A DNA stretch of 64,000 bases from Paraflavitalea soli. GTDB lineage: Bacteria; Bacteroidota; Bacteroidia; Chitinophagales; Chitinophagaceae. A program made the position numbers and the translations under genes. The stretch is taken from NCBI RefSeq assembly GCF_003555545.1, contig NZ_CP032157.1:934546-998545 (forward strand), in the 5' to 3' direction. The notes below the pieces were generated by a model, which did not search any database, was not told the DNA's origin, and saw only the letters and a program-made list of their open reading frames with translations. Below, piece after piece: positions 9,214-17,706 of this stretch; the first letter of the stretch is position 1, and every line of letters begins with the position of its first letter.

Positions 9214-10566
9214 CTAGGTAAGATTGTTGGCGACGGATTTCCCCCGTATTATATCCACAATACCCTCATTGGTAATGATCATCATGCCATGCCGGTCGGC
9301 GGAAATGCCTTCCTGCAGTTGATATGTGTACCGGGGTGTCTGTTTATCCATAATGGTGGGGAAGAATACAAATTGCATGTTGCGGCAACGTTCCCGCAGG
9401 GTTTCCCCGGCTTCTACGATATGGGTAGACACGATAAAAGTAACGTTGCTGTTTGCTCCCAAAGCTTCCGTTACTGCTACCGTGGCGTCATAAGCATCCT
9501 TTACATTGGTGCCCTTAAACAGTTCATCAAAGATGATGACCAGGTTTTTTGATTGGCTCACTGCTGTCGCCACTTCTTTTACCCGTAATACCTCTGCATA
9601 AAAATGGCTGTACCCCATGGCCAGGTTGTCGGGCACATTGATGGAAGTGAAGATGCCGTCCTGCACAGAAAACTCCATGTTTTCGGCAGCCACCGGGAAA
9701 CCCATATGCGCCAGGTAAACTGCAATGCCAAAGGATTTCATAAAAGTGGATTTGCCCGCCATATTGGCACCGGTGAGGAAGATCATATTGCTGGCATGGT
9801 TGGTATAAACGCTATTGGCCACCGCTCCCGGCACGCGGGGATGGTACAGGTTGGTAATAGCAATACGGTTTTGCCCGTCTGCAAAAGGAAGGGCCCTGGC
9901 CCAGGTGAATTGCCGCTCACCCGCAATCTTCGACACGGTGATGTACACATCAGTTTCATACAATACCTGCATCAGCCACTGCAGGTCCTGCTGCAGGGTA
10001 TGGCGCAGCAAGTGATCGTATTGTATAACCTTTGATAGTGGTAAGGCAGCACCGCCCCGGTCGTTCAATAATTTTTGAATAGCCGGATTATTGAATAATT
10101 GCTGCACCTTGCGAATGGTGGTCCCCCATGGAGAACTGCCATCGGGATCAAGCTGGCTATAGAACAATTGTAGCTGGTCCAGTAACTTCATCACCTGCAA
10201 CATGCCGCTCTGTATCAGGTCGTATTCCTGGTCGGAGGCCATCAGGCGCATTAGTTTCTTTCCGGTGAGTCGTATGGCGGCGGCGGGCAGGCTATTGCTG
10301 CCTGCAGTACTGAGGTAGTGCTCTACGGCCTCACACAGTTCCTTACTTATGGGGAAGGCAACGGACCGCTCGCGGAAGAATTGAAAGATACTGCTGCGGA
10401 CATTGATGTCGGCGGCATTGCTCAGTGGCTGCTGGAACATCGATTCCAGTAACAGGCCCCCGCCGCGCGATTGCGTGCGATTGAACAAATGAAAAATGGA
10501 ATCGCTTTTATACCTGCCGGGAATGTTCAGGTCATCCAATGTCTGCTTATCTGCAATAAAACTCAT
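9214..10566 (-). CDS. MutS-domain ATPase, copy 2 of tandem pair
   Basis: 450 residues, much shorter than MutS (about 850). It has no mismatch-binding domain, only the core/lever helices and the ABC ATPase of MutS: Walker A GANMAGKST (about 265), the switch segment MGYSHFYAEVLR, Walker B VIIFDELFKGTN, and STHIVEAG where the conserved signalling His sits. It starts one base after the stop of copy 1, which is 449 residues with the same opening (FIADKQTLDDLN), so the two arose by duplication and probably work as a heterodimer, as MutS-family ATPases must dimerise to close the ATP sites. Last gene of the minus-strand run. The DNA substrate and role are unknown. Confidence 0.8.
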   Translation of the reverse strand: MSFIADKQTLDDLNIPGRYKSDSIFHLFNRTQSRGGGLLLESMFQQPLSNAADINVRSSIFQFFRERSVAFPISKELCEAVEHYLSTAGSNSLPAAAIRLTGKKLMRLMASDQEYDLIQSGMLQVMKLLDQLQLFYSQLDPDGSSPWGTTIRKVQQLFNNPAIQKLLNDRGGAALPLSKVIQYDHLLRHTLQQDLQWLMQVLYETDVYITVSKIAGERQFTWARALPFADGQNRIAITNLYHPRVPGAVANSVYTNHASNMIFLTGANMAGKSTFMKSFGIAVYLAHMGFPVAAENMEFSVQDGIFTSINVPDNLAMGYSHFYAEVLRVKEVATAVSQSKNLVIIFDELFKGTNVKDAYDATVAVTEALGANSNVTFIVSTHIVEAGETLRERCRNMQFVFFPTIMDKQTPRYTYQLQEGISADRHGMMIITNEGIVDIIRGKSVANNLT

Positions 10567-10567
10567 G

Positions 10568-11917
10568 TCAAACGGTTTTTAGTCGCTGTTGCCTGCTTTT
10601 GATGATCTCGATGATCCGCTCATTGTTGATGATCATCATGCCATGTCTATCGTTGGTAATGCCTGATGTTAACTGATAGGTGTAGCCGGGTATATGGCCA
10701 TTCATCACTGTAGGGAAGTACACAAAATTGATATTGTCGAATTGCTTTTTCAGTACCTCGCCTGCTTCAATGATATGGGTAGAAATGACAAAGGTGCAAT
10801 GATGCTTTTCGGCAAAGGCGGCCGTAATGGCCACCGTGGCATCATAGGCATCTTTTACATTGGTGCCGCGGAAAAGCTCATCAAAGATCACCACGATATT
10901 CTCTGTACGATTTACCTGCTCCGCCACTTTTTTCAGGCGCAGCACCTCGGCATAGAAATGACTGTACCCCATATGGAGGTTGTCCGACAGGTTGATGGTG
11001 GTATACAAGCCACTTTGCACAGAAAAGGTCATACGCGCGGCCGGTACCGGAAATCCCATATGGGCCAGGAAGATCGTAATGCCCAGGGTTTTCATGAAGG
11101 TCGACTTGCCAGCCATATTGGCGCCGGTAAGAAAGATCACATGGCTATGCTGATCCACCTCCAGGGTATTGGCCACGGCTTTGGGCAACAGCGGATGGTA
11201 CATGCCTTCAATATGCAGGGTATGACCGCCGGCCGCCTCTGCTTGTGTAAACGCAAATCCCCGGTCTTTCGCCACCTGTGCAATGGACAGGTAAACGTCC
11301 ATATGGTAGAGATAAGAAAGCAGCTTCCTGATCTTCTCCCTGGCGGCAAACCTCAATACCTGGTCGTATTTAGCTGTTTTGGCATAGGGTAGTTTTTTAT
11401 TCCCTTTCTCTTCATACATCCAGGTCAGTTGCTCATTCTGCAGCAATGTCTCCATTCCCTGTACTTCGGCCTGGTAAGCAGGAGGTGCTTTCTGTGCCTG
11501 CAACTGATGCAGGAAGTCGCGCAGGGTATTGAAGATGTCGATGGCCGCCACTACGCCTTTGTGCAGCAATTCATATTCCGTGTCGGCTCCCATATAATTG
11601 CGTACCCTGCGCTGCAGCGTATCATCGCCTTCTACCAGCCGGCTGCGTTCGTCGGTATTGCTCAAATAATGTTCAATAGCATCAAATGCTTCATTGGCAA
11701 ATGGAAAGGAGGCCTGCTTTTGCAGGAAGTACTGAATGATGCGGCTGCGCCGGTTGATCTTTTCCGCATCCGACAGGGGGTAGGTAAACATCTCTTCCAA
11801 CAGGCGGGCGCCGCCATTGGTATGCGTTTTATTGAACAGGTGGTAGATACCACCCGAGCGGTGCTTGCCGAAAATATTCAGGTCATCCAGCGTTTGCTTA
11901 TCTGCTATAAAAGCCAT
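10568..11917 (-). CDS. MutS-domain ATPase, copy 1 of tandem pair
   Basis: 449 residues, paralogous to the next gene along its whole length. Motifs: N-terminal FIADKQTLDDLNIFGKH, Walker A GANMAGKST, NLHMGYSHFYAEVLRLK, Walker B VVIFDELFRGTNVKDAYDA, and ISTHIIEAG. It lacks MutS domains I and II, so it does not resemble a mismatch sensor. The last part (YQLTSGITNDRHGMMIINNERIIEII) is the conserved C-terminal block of this Bacteroidota family. It starts 16 bases after the GldF-GldG fusion, so it is translated from the same message. I know of no defined function for this two-gene pair. Confidence 0.8.
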   Translation of the reverse strand: MAFIADKQTLDDLNIFGKHRSGGIYHLFNKTHTNGGARLLEEMFTYPLSDAEKINRRSRIIQYFLQKQASFPFANEAFDAIEHYLSNTDERSRLVEGDDTLQRRVRNYMGADTEYELLHKGVVAAIDIFNTLRDFLHQLQAQKAPPAYQAEVQGMETLLQNEQLTWMYEEKGNKKLPYAKTAKYDQVLRFAAREKIRKLLSYLYHMDVYLSIAQVAKDRGFAFTQAEAAGGHTLHIEGMYHPLLPKAVANTLEVDQHSHVIFLTGANMAGKSTFMKTLGITIFLAHMGFPVPAARMTFSVQSGLYTTINLSDNLHMGYSHFYAEVLRLKKVAEQVNRTENIVVIFDELFRGTNVKDAYDATVAITAAFAEKHHCTFVISTHIIEAGEVLKKQFDNINFVYFPTVMNGHIPGYTYQLTSGITNDRHGMMIINNERIIEIIKSRQQRLKTV

Positions 11918-11933
11918 GATCGATCAGTTTAAA

Positions 11934-14231
11934 TTATCTGCCTCTTCTGCGGATCCAGAGCACGATGGCGCATATAGCCAGTATGCCGGGGAATACCCAG
12001 GTGAGCAATACTTTTATCCGGAAAGCGCCGTCTTTGTCTGCTGATATCTTATCGTCTGTTGAGTCCGGCCTGCGCACATCGATGGGCACTTCATTATCCG
12101 ACAGCCAAAAGAATGCGCCTGTAAGGATCGAGTAATTCACGGCCGGTATATTATTACGGGTAATGCTGATCTCACCATTGCTGATACAATCGGCATCACC
12201 CAGTATCACTATCTTCTGCGTTCTGCTGCTCACTTTCCGTGATAAAGCCATGGCTGTTGGATAAGCCTTTTGTACTTCGCCAATGGCTGGGTTCAGGGAT
12301 ACGGAGTCGTCAATGAAATCGGTGGTCTCCATTTCATTCCAACTGAGGGAGTCGGAAGTCAGCAACGGGGTAACGGCAAAGCCTTTATCCGTCGTATATT
12401 CCAGGCCTACGGCGCTGGGCATGGTCACCACCCGCTTTGCTTTATGCATCGAGCCAAAGACATAACTGAGGCTGCCAGCCTGGGGAGTAGCGCGGGCAAT
12501 GGTAAAGTTGGCTACAAAGTTGTCGTTCTTTTTCACCAATACGCCGGGCGCGAAGCGGACGCCGAAGGGGGCTACGAGATCATCCATGGCCTGCTGCCGT
12601 TTTGCCTCACCGGCTATGAAGAGATTCCCGCCACGCGCCACGTACTTGTCCAGGTTCACTTTTTCATCCGGCATCAGGGCCGTTCTCATATCCGCTATGA
12701 CGATGATATTGATGTCGTCAGGTATTGCCCGGGTCAGTACCACATCGGCTACATTGAAGCCCTGGTTGATGACAGAGTAGCGGAAAGGTTTCTCATCGGC
12801 AAAACGGTTGTAATTCCGGTCGCCTTCTTTGTGGTTATCGCGCTCACCATGACCGCTTACAAACCCGATCTTTGGCAATGGCATCGCCAGTCTTTTCAGC
12901 GCGGCGGTGATCTCTGCTTCTGAAGGGAATATCATCTGGTCATCGAAGATGCGCAGGAAGGTCTTCTCGCCGCTTTCCCTTTCGATCACCCGTACAAATT
13001 TGTAACCTTCGGGGGAGAGATCCACTTTTTTCCTGACTTCCTCCACGGGCGTAAGCATACTTTCCTTCATACCATAGAGCTCCAGCATTTTTTGCAGACG
13101 TTCCTTGTTGTTGAGTTTGGGAAAGCGTTTGGCCAGGCCGGGATTGTTGGTCGTATCGGCATAGTAAACATACTTCAGTTTGATCTCCGGCTTAAAACGT
13201 ACGTATTGCCTGAACCGGTAGATGTCGGCAAGTACGGCCCTGGGATAAGCGATGTATAAATTCTGATCGTCCCAGATATTGGTATAGGTCGTGATGGTCA
13301 GACCGCCCTTCAGTTTTTTGATCACCTCCTGGCTGTTGGGCGTCAGGGTATTGAATTTGGTAGAAGTTACGTCGTAATACTTCATCAGCATAGGACGTGA
13401 GGTAGCATATCCGAGCAGCAGGGCTATACTGATAACACCTACATATTTCCATACCGAAGCCGTCCACCGCGTTTGTTGCCGCACTGCATTGAGGCGGATG
13501 ATGGTCAGGGAGAGGAATAGCAGCATGACGATCACAAAATACAGGAAGTCTTCGCTGCTGAACAAGCCCAGCAGGAAGCCGCCAGCCCGTCCGGAGATGG
13601 TAAGCCAATAGGTAATATCCCGCACAAATTCAATGTCCTGCCAGAGGCTGCCCACATAATTGAGGGCCGCCAGTACGGCCAGGGTACCCATGGCGGCTAC
13701 CACCTGGTAAGAAGTGAAGCTGGACATGAACAGGCCGATGGCTGCATATGCAGTGATGAGCATATAGATACCCAGGATGCCCATCAGCACAGCTTTTAGT
13801 TCAAAGTCCCTGATCGTGCTCCAACTAGTTAATACATACACCAACAGGATGGCTACGAGAATAAACGCATAGATCAGCATGGAAAGGTATTTACCCAGGA
13901 TGATCTGTGCATTGGTAATGGGTGAGGAATAGAGCAGTTTGATGGAGCCGCTGGCAAATTCCCGGCTCATCAGGCCCATTGTGAGCAAAGGAATATACAG
14001 GTATAGGTATCCGAGTACGTTGGTGAGTACACCGCCCTGCTGGTTGGCAAAAATATCGAGGGAGATACCCGAGGATTTATACCCCTGCTCCAGGTACCTG
14101 ACCCAGCTTTCGTACTGCGAAGAGAAACCCATACTGACCTGGAAGGTGAATATGATAATGATCAGCCACGCTACGGGCGAGTAAAATAATGTTTGCAGTT
14201 CTGCCCGCGCTATATTGAATACGGTCTTCAT
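11934..14231 (-). CDS. GldF-GldG fusion: ABC transporter permease plus GldG-like periplasmic domain
   Basis: 765 residues. The N-terminal 240 or so residues form an ABC-2 type permease with about six membrane helices (first VAWLIIIIFTFQVSMGF, then FASGSIKLLYSSPI, the usual ABC-2 cytoplasmic loop). After a further helix (about 255-272) comes a large extracytoplasmic GldG-type domain starting YYDVTSTKFNTLTPNS, with the GldG core VSGHGERDN and the IVIADMRTALMPDEK block. It closes with a C-terminal membrane helix and RRRGR. In Flavobacterium GldF and GldG are separate proteins and pair with GldA for gliding and T9SS-related functions. Here they are one chain. The ATPase gene lies 45 bases upstream. 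Confidence 0.85.
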   Translation of the reverse strand: MKTVFNIARAELQTLFYSPVAWLIIIIFTFQVSMGFSSQYESWVRYLEQGYKSSGISLDIFANQQGGVLTNVLGYLYLYIPLLTMGLMSREFASGSIKLLYSSPITNAQIILGKYLSMLIYAFILVAILLVYVLTSWSTIRDFELKAVLMGILGIYMLITAYAAIGLFMSSFTSYQVVAAMGTLAVLAALNYVGSLWQDIEFVRDITYWLTISGRAGGFLLGLFSSEDFLYFVIVMLLFLSLTIIRLNAVRQQTRWTASVWKYVGVISIALLLGYATSRPMLMKYYDVTSTKFNTLTPNSQEVIKKLKGGLTITTYTNIWDDQNLYIAYPRAVLADIYRFRQYVRFKPEIKLKYVYYADTTNNPGLAKRFPKLNNKERLQKMLELYGMKESMLTPVEEVRKKVDLSPEGYKFVRVIERESGEKTFLRIFDDQMIFPSEAEITAALKRLAMPLPKIGFVSGHGERDNHKEGDRNYNRFADEKPFRYSVINQGFNVADVVLTRAIPDDINIIVIADMRTALMPDEKVNLDKYVARGGNLFIAGEAKRQQAMDDLVAPFGVRFAPGVLVKKNDNFVANFTIARATPQAGSLSYVFGSMHKAKRVVTMPSAVGLEYTTDKGFAVTPLLTSDSLSWNEMETTDFIDDSVSLNPAIGEVQKAYPTAMALSRKVSSRTQKIVILGDADCISNGEISITRNNIPAVNYSILTGAFFWLSDNEVPIDVRRPDSTDDKISADKDGAFRIKVLLTWVFPGILAICAIVLWIRRRGR

Positions 14232-14276
14232 GGTTGTGCTTGCTTTTTCTTAGGGAATCGACTGGGTGAATAAATC

Positions 14277-15197
14277 CTATTGCTTTGAGAGTTCGGCGAA
14301 AATGGCATCGAGAGAGCTCTTTTCCGCGTATATTTCTGTGAGTCTCCAGCCTCGGGCAACACTGGTTTCGATGATGCGTTCTTTCACTTCCTGCCCGTCG
14401 GTGAATTTCAGCCGGTACTTTGGCCCGCCCAGTTCTTCCACCCCTGCCACACCGGGAATGGCCTGCAATTCGGCTACGGATGGCATGGCGATCATTGATA
14501 CGATCAGCGTATTGGGAACAATGTAGTTGTCAAATTCATCTACTGTGCCGGCAAATACCACGCGGCCCTGTTCGATCATGCGTATATAATCGCACGTTGC
14601 CTGTACCTCGGATAAAATATGGGTGGATAAGATCACCGTGCGTTCTTCTGCGATCTCCTTTACAAGGTTGCGGATCTCCAGTATCTGGTTGGGGTCGAGC
14701 CCATTGGTAGGTTCATCCAGTACCACGAACTCGGGATTGTGAATGATGGCCTGGGCGATGCCTACACGCTGCTGGTATCCGCCAGACAGGTTGCGGATGA
14801 GCCGTTTGCGCATATGGGTAATAGAGCATCGGGCAAGTACATGAGAAACCGCCTTGTCTATTTCAACCGCCGGGATAAAGCGCAGCCGCGCGCTGTACTT
14901 CAGGAATTCCTCTACAGTAAGGTCGGTATGCAAGGGGGGCTTCTGTGGCAGGAAGCCAATGCGACGTTTGGCTTCCACCGGGTTTTCCCGCATATTGATC
15001 CCCCTTACATACACATTGCCTTCCGTTTGCTTCAGCACACCACACATGATGTTCATAGTGGTAGATTTACCGGCGCCGTTGGAACCCAGCAGGCCGTAAA
15101 TCCCATTTTTCGTGATCTCAAAGTTGATGTCCCGGATGGCCCATTGCACACTGTAACGGTGCGATAACTTCTCTACTTTTACAATTGAATCGGTCAT
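14277..15197 (-). CDS. gldA: GldA-like ABC transporter ATP-binding protein
   Basis: 306 residues: Walker A GSNGAGKST (38-46), Q-loop near GFLPQKPPLHTDLTV, signature LSGGYQQRV (about 138), Walker B FVVLDEPTNGLD, and the switch His in STHILSE. After about residue 225 comes the regulatory tail found in GldA/ABC-2 ATPases. It should power the GldF-GldG fusion encoded immediately downstream. The start is 35 bases after the stop of the preceding lipoprotein gene, too short for an obvious promoter, so read-through from the SusCD genes is possible. True GldA assignment is by family resemblance and context. Confidence 0.85.
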   Translation of the reverse strand: MTDSIVKVEKLSHRYSVQWAIRDINFEITKNGIYGLLGSNGAGKSTTMNIMCGVLKQTEGNVYVRGINMRENPVEAKRRIGFLPQKPPLHTDLTVEEFLKYSARLRFIPAVEIDKAVSHVLARCSITHMRKRLIRNLSGGYQQRVGIAQAIIHNPEFVVLDEPTNGLDPNQILEIRNLVKEIAEERTVILSTHILSEVQATCDYIRMIEQGRVVFAGTVDEFDNYIVPNTLIVSMIAMPSVAELQAIPGVAGVEELGGPKYRLKFTDGQEVKERIIETSVARGWRLTEIYAEKSSLDAIFAELSKQ

Positions 15198-15232
15198 AAT
15201 AGGGTAGTGGCCTGTTAATATTTATTAATTGC

Positions 15233-16138
15233 TTATTGTGCATTTCCGATGGCCTGCAGGTCGACGCCAAATGTTGCCTTGAAATACGCAATAACGATAT
15301 CATACTTTTTTTTGATGATCCCCTTGGTGTCAATGGCGGGATTTAACACACCGCCCGTGGCAGTGAGCTGGGTATAAGTATTGGATACAATGGTTGACAT
15401 AAATGCATCCCAATCAGCATCGGGCGAACGCCGGTACCAGTCGATCACACCCTCCTGCTGAAAATTGGCATAGGTCAAACCCGTATAATTCGTCAGCACT
15501 GTAAAAGCGCTGCTGCGTTTGATGGCTCCTTTACTGAAGGCAGTTGACAGGAACACGGAATTGAGGGTAGACTTATAGGCATACCTTTCTGCTGCCGTTA
15601 TGCTGGTGATGCGAGGGCCTCCCCAGGTGAGGGCAAAGAAATCAGGTCCCTGGTAGGTATCCTGTGGTGTAGGCCAGTTATCCGTAGGTTTGCCCGGGCC
15701 TGCATAGGCATAATAAAAGCTGTCCAGCAGGAATATTTTTTTCGGTAACCCGGCTTTCATCAAGGCATCCGGGTAGTATTTCAGCCACAGGTCTTTCAGC
15801 AGCGCCAATTGTTGCCCCACATAAGCCTCGTTGGCCGGTACATCGAAATAACCGCTGGCAGTTGTTGAGTCTTTGACCGGATCATAGATGCCATTTGTAT
15901 AATACTTTACCTGGTAGTACAGGTCTTTGGCCACATATTTATACAGGAACATGGTATTGTACTTCTGGAACAATTGCAGGATATCGGCATCGTAGGGATG
16001 ATTACCCTGGGGCAGGGTATAATCACCGTATACGTTTTCCTTTTCAGGCGAAGGGGTGAGGGCTTTTTCTTTTTTGCAGCCCGCTGCCAGGACTGAAAGT
16101 CCTGCCATCAGAAAGAGAAAGTTGAAAATAGGTTTCAT
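15233..16138 (-). CDS. SusCD-associated metallohydrolase-like lipoprotein lacking HExxH
   Basis: 301 residues with a lipoprotein signal (LAAGCKKEK). The layout matches the putative zinc-binding metallopeptidase lipoproteins that follow SusC/SusD genes: FQKYNTMFLYKYV, the helix VGQQLALLKDLWLKYYP, the strand LPKKIFLLDS, and a late helix where relatives carry HExxH. At that place this protein reads KSTLNSVFLSTAFSKG, and the only His in the whole protein is in GNHPYD near the N-terminus. It therefore cannot bind zinc in the usual way and may be a binding or structural subunit. It starts 22 bases after susD and belongs to that operon. Confidence 0.7.
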   Translation of the reverse strand: MKPIFNFLFLMAGLSVLAAGCKKEKALTPSPEKENVYGDYTLPQGNHPYDADILQLFQKYNTMFLYKYVAKDLYYQVKYYTNGIYDPVKDSTTASGYFDVPANEAYVGQQLALLKDLWLKYYPDALMKAGLPKKIFLLDSFYYAYAGPGKPTDNWPTPQDTYQGPDFFALTWGGPRITSITAAERYAYKSTLNSVFLSTAFSKGAIKRSSAFTVLTNYTGLTYANFQQEGVIDWYRRSPDADWDAFMSTIVSNTYTQLTATGGVLNPAIDTKGIIKKKYDIVIAYFKATFGVDLQAIGNAQ

Positions 16139-16159
16139 AACAAGTTGTTTGAGCGTCAG

Positions 16160-17686
16160 TTAAGGATTGGGTACCAAAGCCGGATTTTTGGCGAGTACAG
16201 AGCGGCGGAAAGGCAGCACATACCGTTTGTCGCCTTTGGCCAGCACATAATCCACCGGCGCCTGGCCGGCCGTTGTTTGCAGCTTGTGGTGGATCTCGGG
16301 CATGCCATAGCGGCGCAGGTCGAACCAGCGATGGTCTTCAAAACTCAGTTCCCGCCTGCGTTCATCACGATAGAAGTTCAGCAGCGCCTGGCCACTGAAG
16401 TTTACGGGTGTATAGGCTACATTGCGGGTGTCATACCGGTAAAACCGGAGGAAGTTGAGGTCTTCCAGGGCGGCGGTGCGCAATGATTCATCATTGTTCT
16501 TCAGGTAGAGCTGGATATTGCTTTCGGCCCTGTTGAGGTATAATTCCGCCACCCGCATACCTTTTGTAGGTTCGCTGCTGGTTTGTTTCGACGACTCCTT
16601 GCCGCCCGTCATTATATAAGGGATCGTCCAGCAACACTGGTCTTCATATTCCCAGGCATGAAAGAAGCGGAGACGCAGGTCACCCCGGTTCGTAGTGCTG
16701 TTGGCATTGTATTCATATTTGCTTTGCAGGTCGGGCGATACCTGGAATACGGGAACGCCTGTAGGGATCAGTTTCATGCCCTTGTATTCATTCGTACTGC
16801 CATACCCTGCCCAGATCAACTCCGGACTGTTGAGGTTGTACACGTTGGTGGCAGGAGCTTCATTATCCCAATATGGTTTGCTGATGCTGGCCAGGCGCAG
16901 CAGGCCGGCATTGCGGCCAAGGCCCAGGGTGGCATATTTTTTAGCTTCCTCCCATTTTTCCATGTAGAGGTATAGGCGTGATAACAGGTTGTATACAAAT
17001 ACATCCGTGGCCCTGTATTTACTGTTATTCGTTCCATACTGCTCCAGTAAGGGCATTGCCTTCAACAGGTCGGCTTCTACCTGTTCATAGATCTTTGCCA
17101 CGGAGCTACGTACCGGATAGGCATCGCCCACCACAGAAGTAAGGATCAATTCAACGCCTGCACTGGTATGTATATCTATGCCAGGCGCATTGTAGGGTTG
17201 GCCGTAGAGATTTACCAGCATAAAGTAAAAATAGCTCCGCATGGCAAGTGCCTGACCGCGTACATTTTCCCTGCCATCGTGGTCGCCCCGCACAGCATCG
17301 ATCATGTCGAGCACTACATTGCAGCCCATGATACGGTGGTAATAATGTTCGTAGGTGTCAATGGCATCTATCGGCTTAGCAGCTTCCACGCGTTCAAACA
17401 TATCATCGCGCCAGGTATAAATGGGTTCGTAGCGTTTATAAGCATCCGGCGCGTATTTAGAAGGATTGAAATTGCTCGATACATCGTCCGTCATCATATC
17501 GAGGTAGGCATGAAAGCTGGGTTGAGCCGATCCGGCGGGGTATACCTCGCCCATGAGTATCTGTTGCAATTCGGCCACCGTGGAGGGTTTCACTTCATCC
17601 TGGCTTTTTTCTTCGAGGTATTTGCTGCAGCCAGTGAAGCCGGTCACCAGCAGCATTCCCCATATGATCTTATATAATGTGTTCAT
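16160..17686 (-). CDS. SusD/RagB family outer-membrane lipoprotein
   Basis: 508 residues with a lipoprotein signal ending FTGCSKYLEEK. It has the SusD N-terminal motif (QDEVKPSTVAELQQIL), the TPR-like helical scaffold with ALAMRSYFYFMLVNLYGQPYN, and the C-terminal SusD block (RVAELYLNRAESNIQLYL ... ERRRELSFEDHRWFDLRRYGM). It is the ligand-binding lid of the SusC channel encoded 21 bases upstream. The ligand is not evident. Association with a metallohydrolase-type lipoprotein and no carbohydrate-active enzyme suggests a peptide or other non-glycan substrate, which is inference. Confidence 0.93.
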   Translation of the reverse strand: MNTLYKIIWGMLLVTGFTGCSKYLEEKSQDEVKPSTVAELQQILMGEVYPAGSAQPSFHAYLDMMTDDVSSNFNPSKYAPDAYKRYEPIYTWRDDMFERVEAAKPIDAIDTYEHYYHRIMGCNVVLDMIDAVRGDHDGRENVRGQALAMRSYFYFMLVNLYGQPYNAPGIDIHTSAGVELILTSVVGDAYPVRSSVAKIYEQVEADLLKAMPLLEQYGTNNSKYRATDVFVYNLLSRLYLYMEKWEEAKKYATLGLGRNAGLLRLASISKPYWDNEAPATNVYNLNSPELIWAGYGSTNEYKGMKLIPTGVPVFQVSPDLQSKYEYNANSTTNRGDLRLRFFHAWEYEDQCCWTIPYIMTGGKESSKQTSSEPTKGMRVAELYLNRAESNIQLYLKNNDESLRTAALEDLNFLRFYRYDTRNVAYTPVNFSGQALLNFYRDERRRELSFEDHRWFDLRRYGMPEIHHKLQTTAGQAPVDYVLAKGDKRYVLPFRRSVLAKNPALVPNP

Positions 17687-17706
17687 ATAATTGCAGTTTA
17701 GACAGC

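Noticed and set aside
9214-11917. Tandem MutS-like genes as true MutS and MutL mismatch repair
   Set aside because: They lack the mismatch-binding domain and neither resembles MutL.
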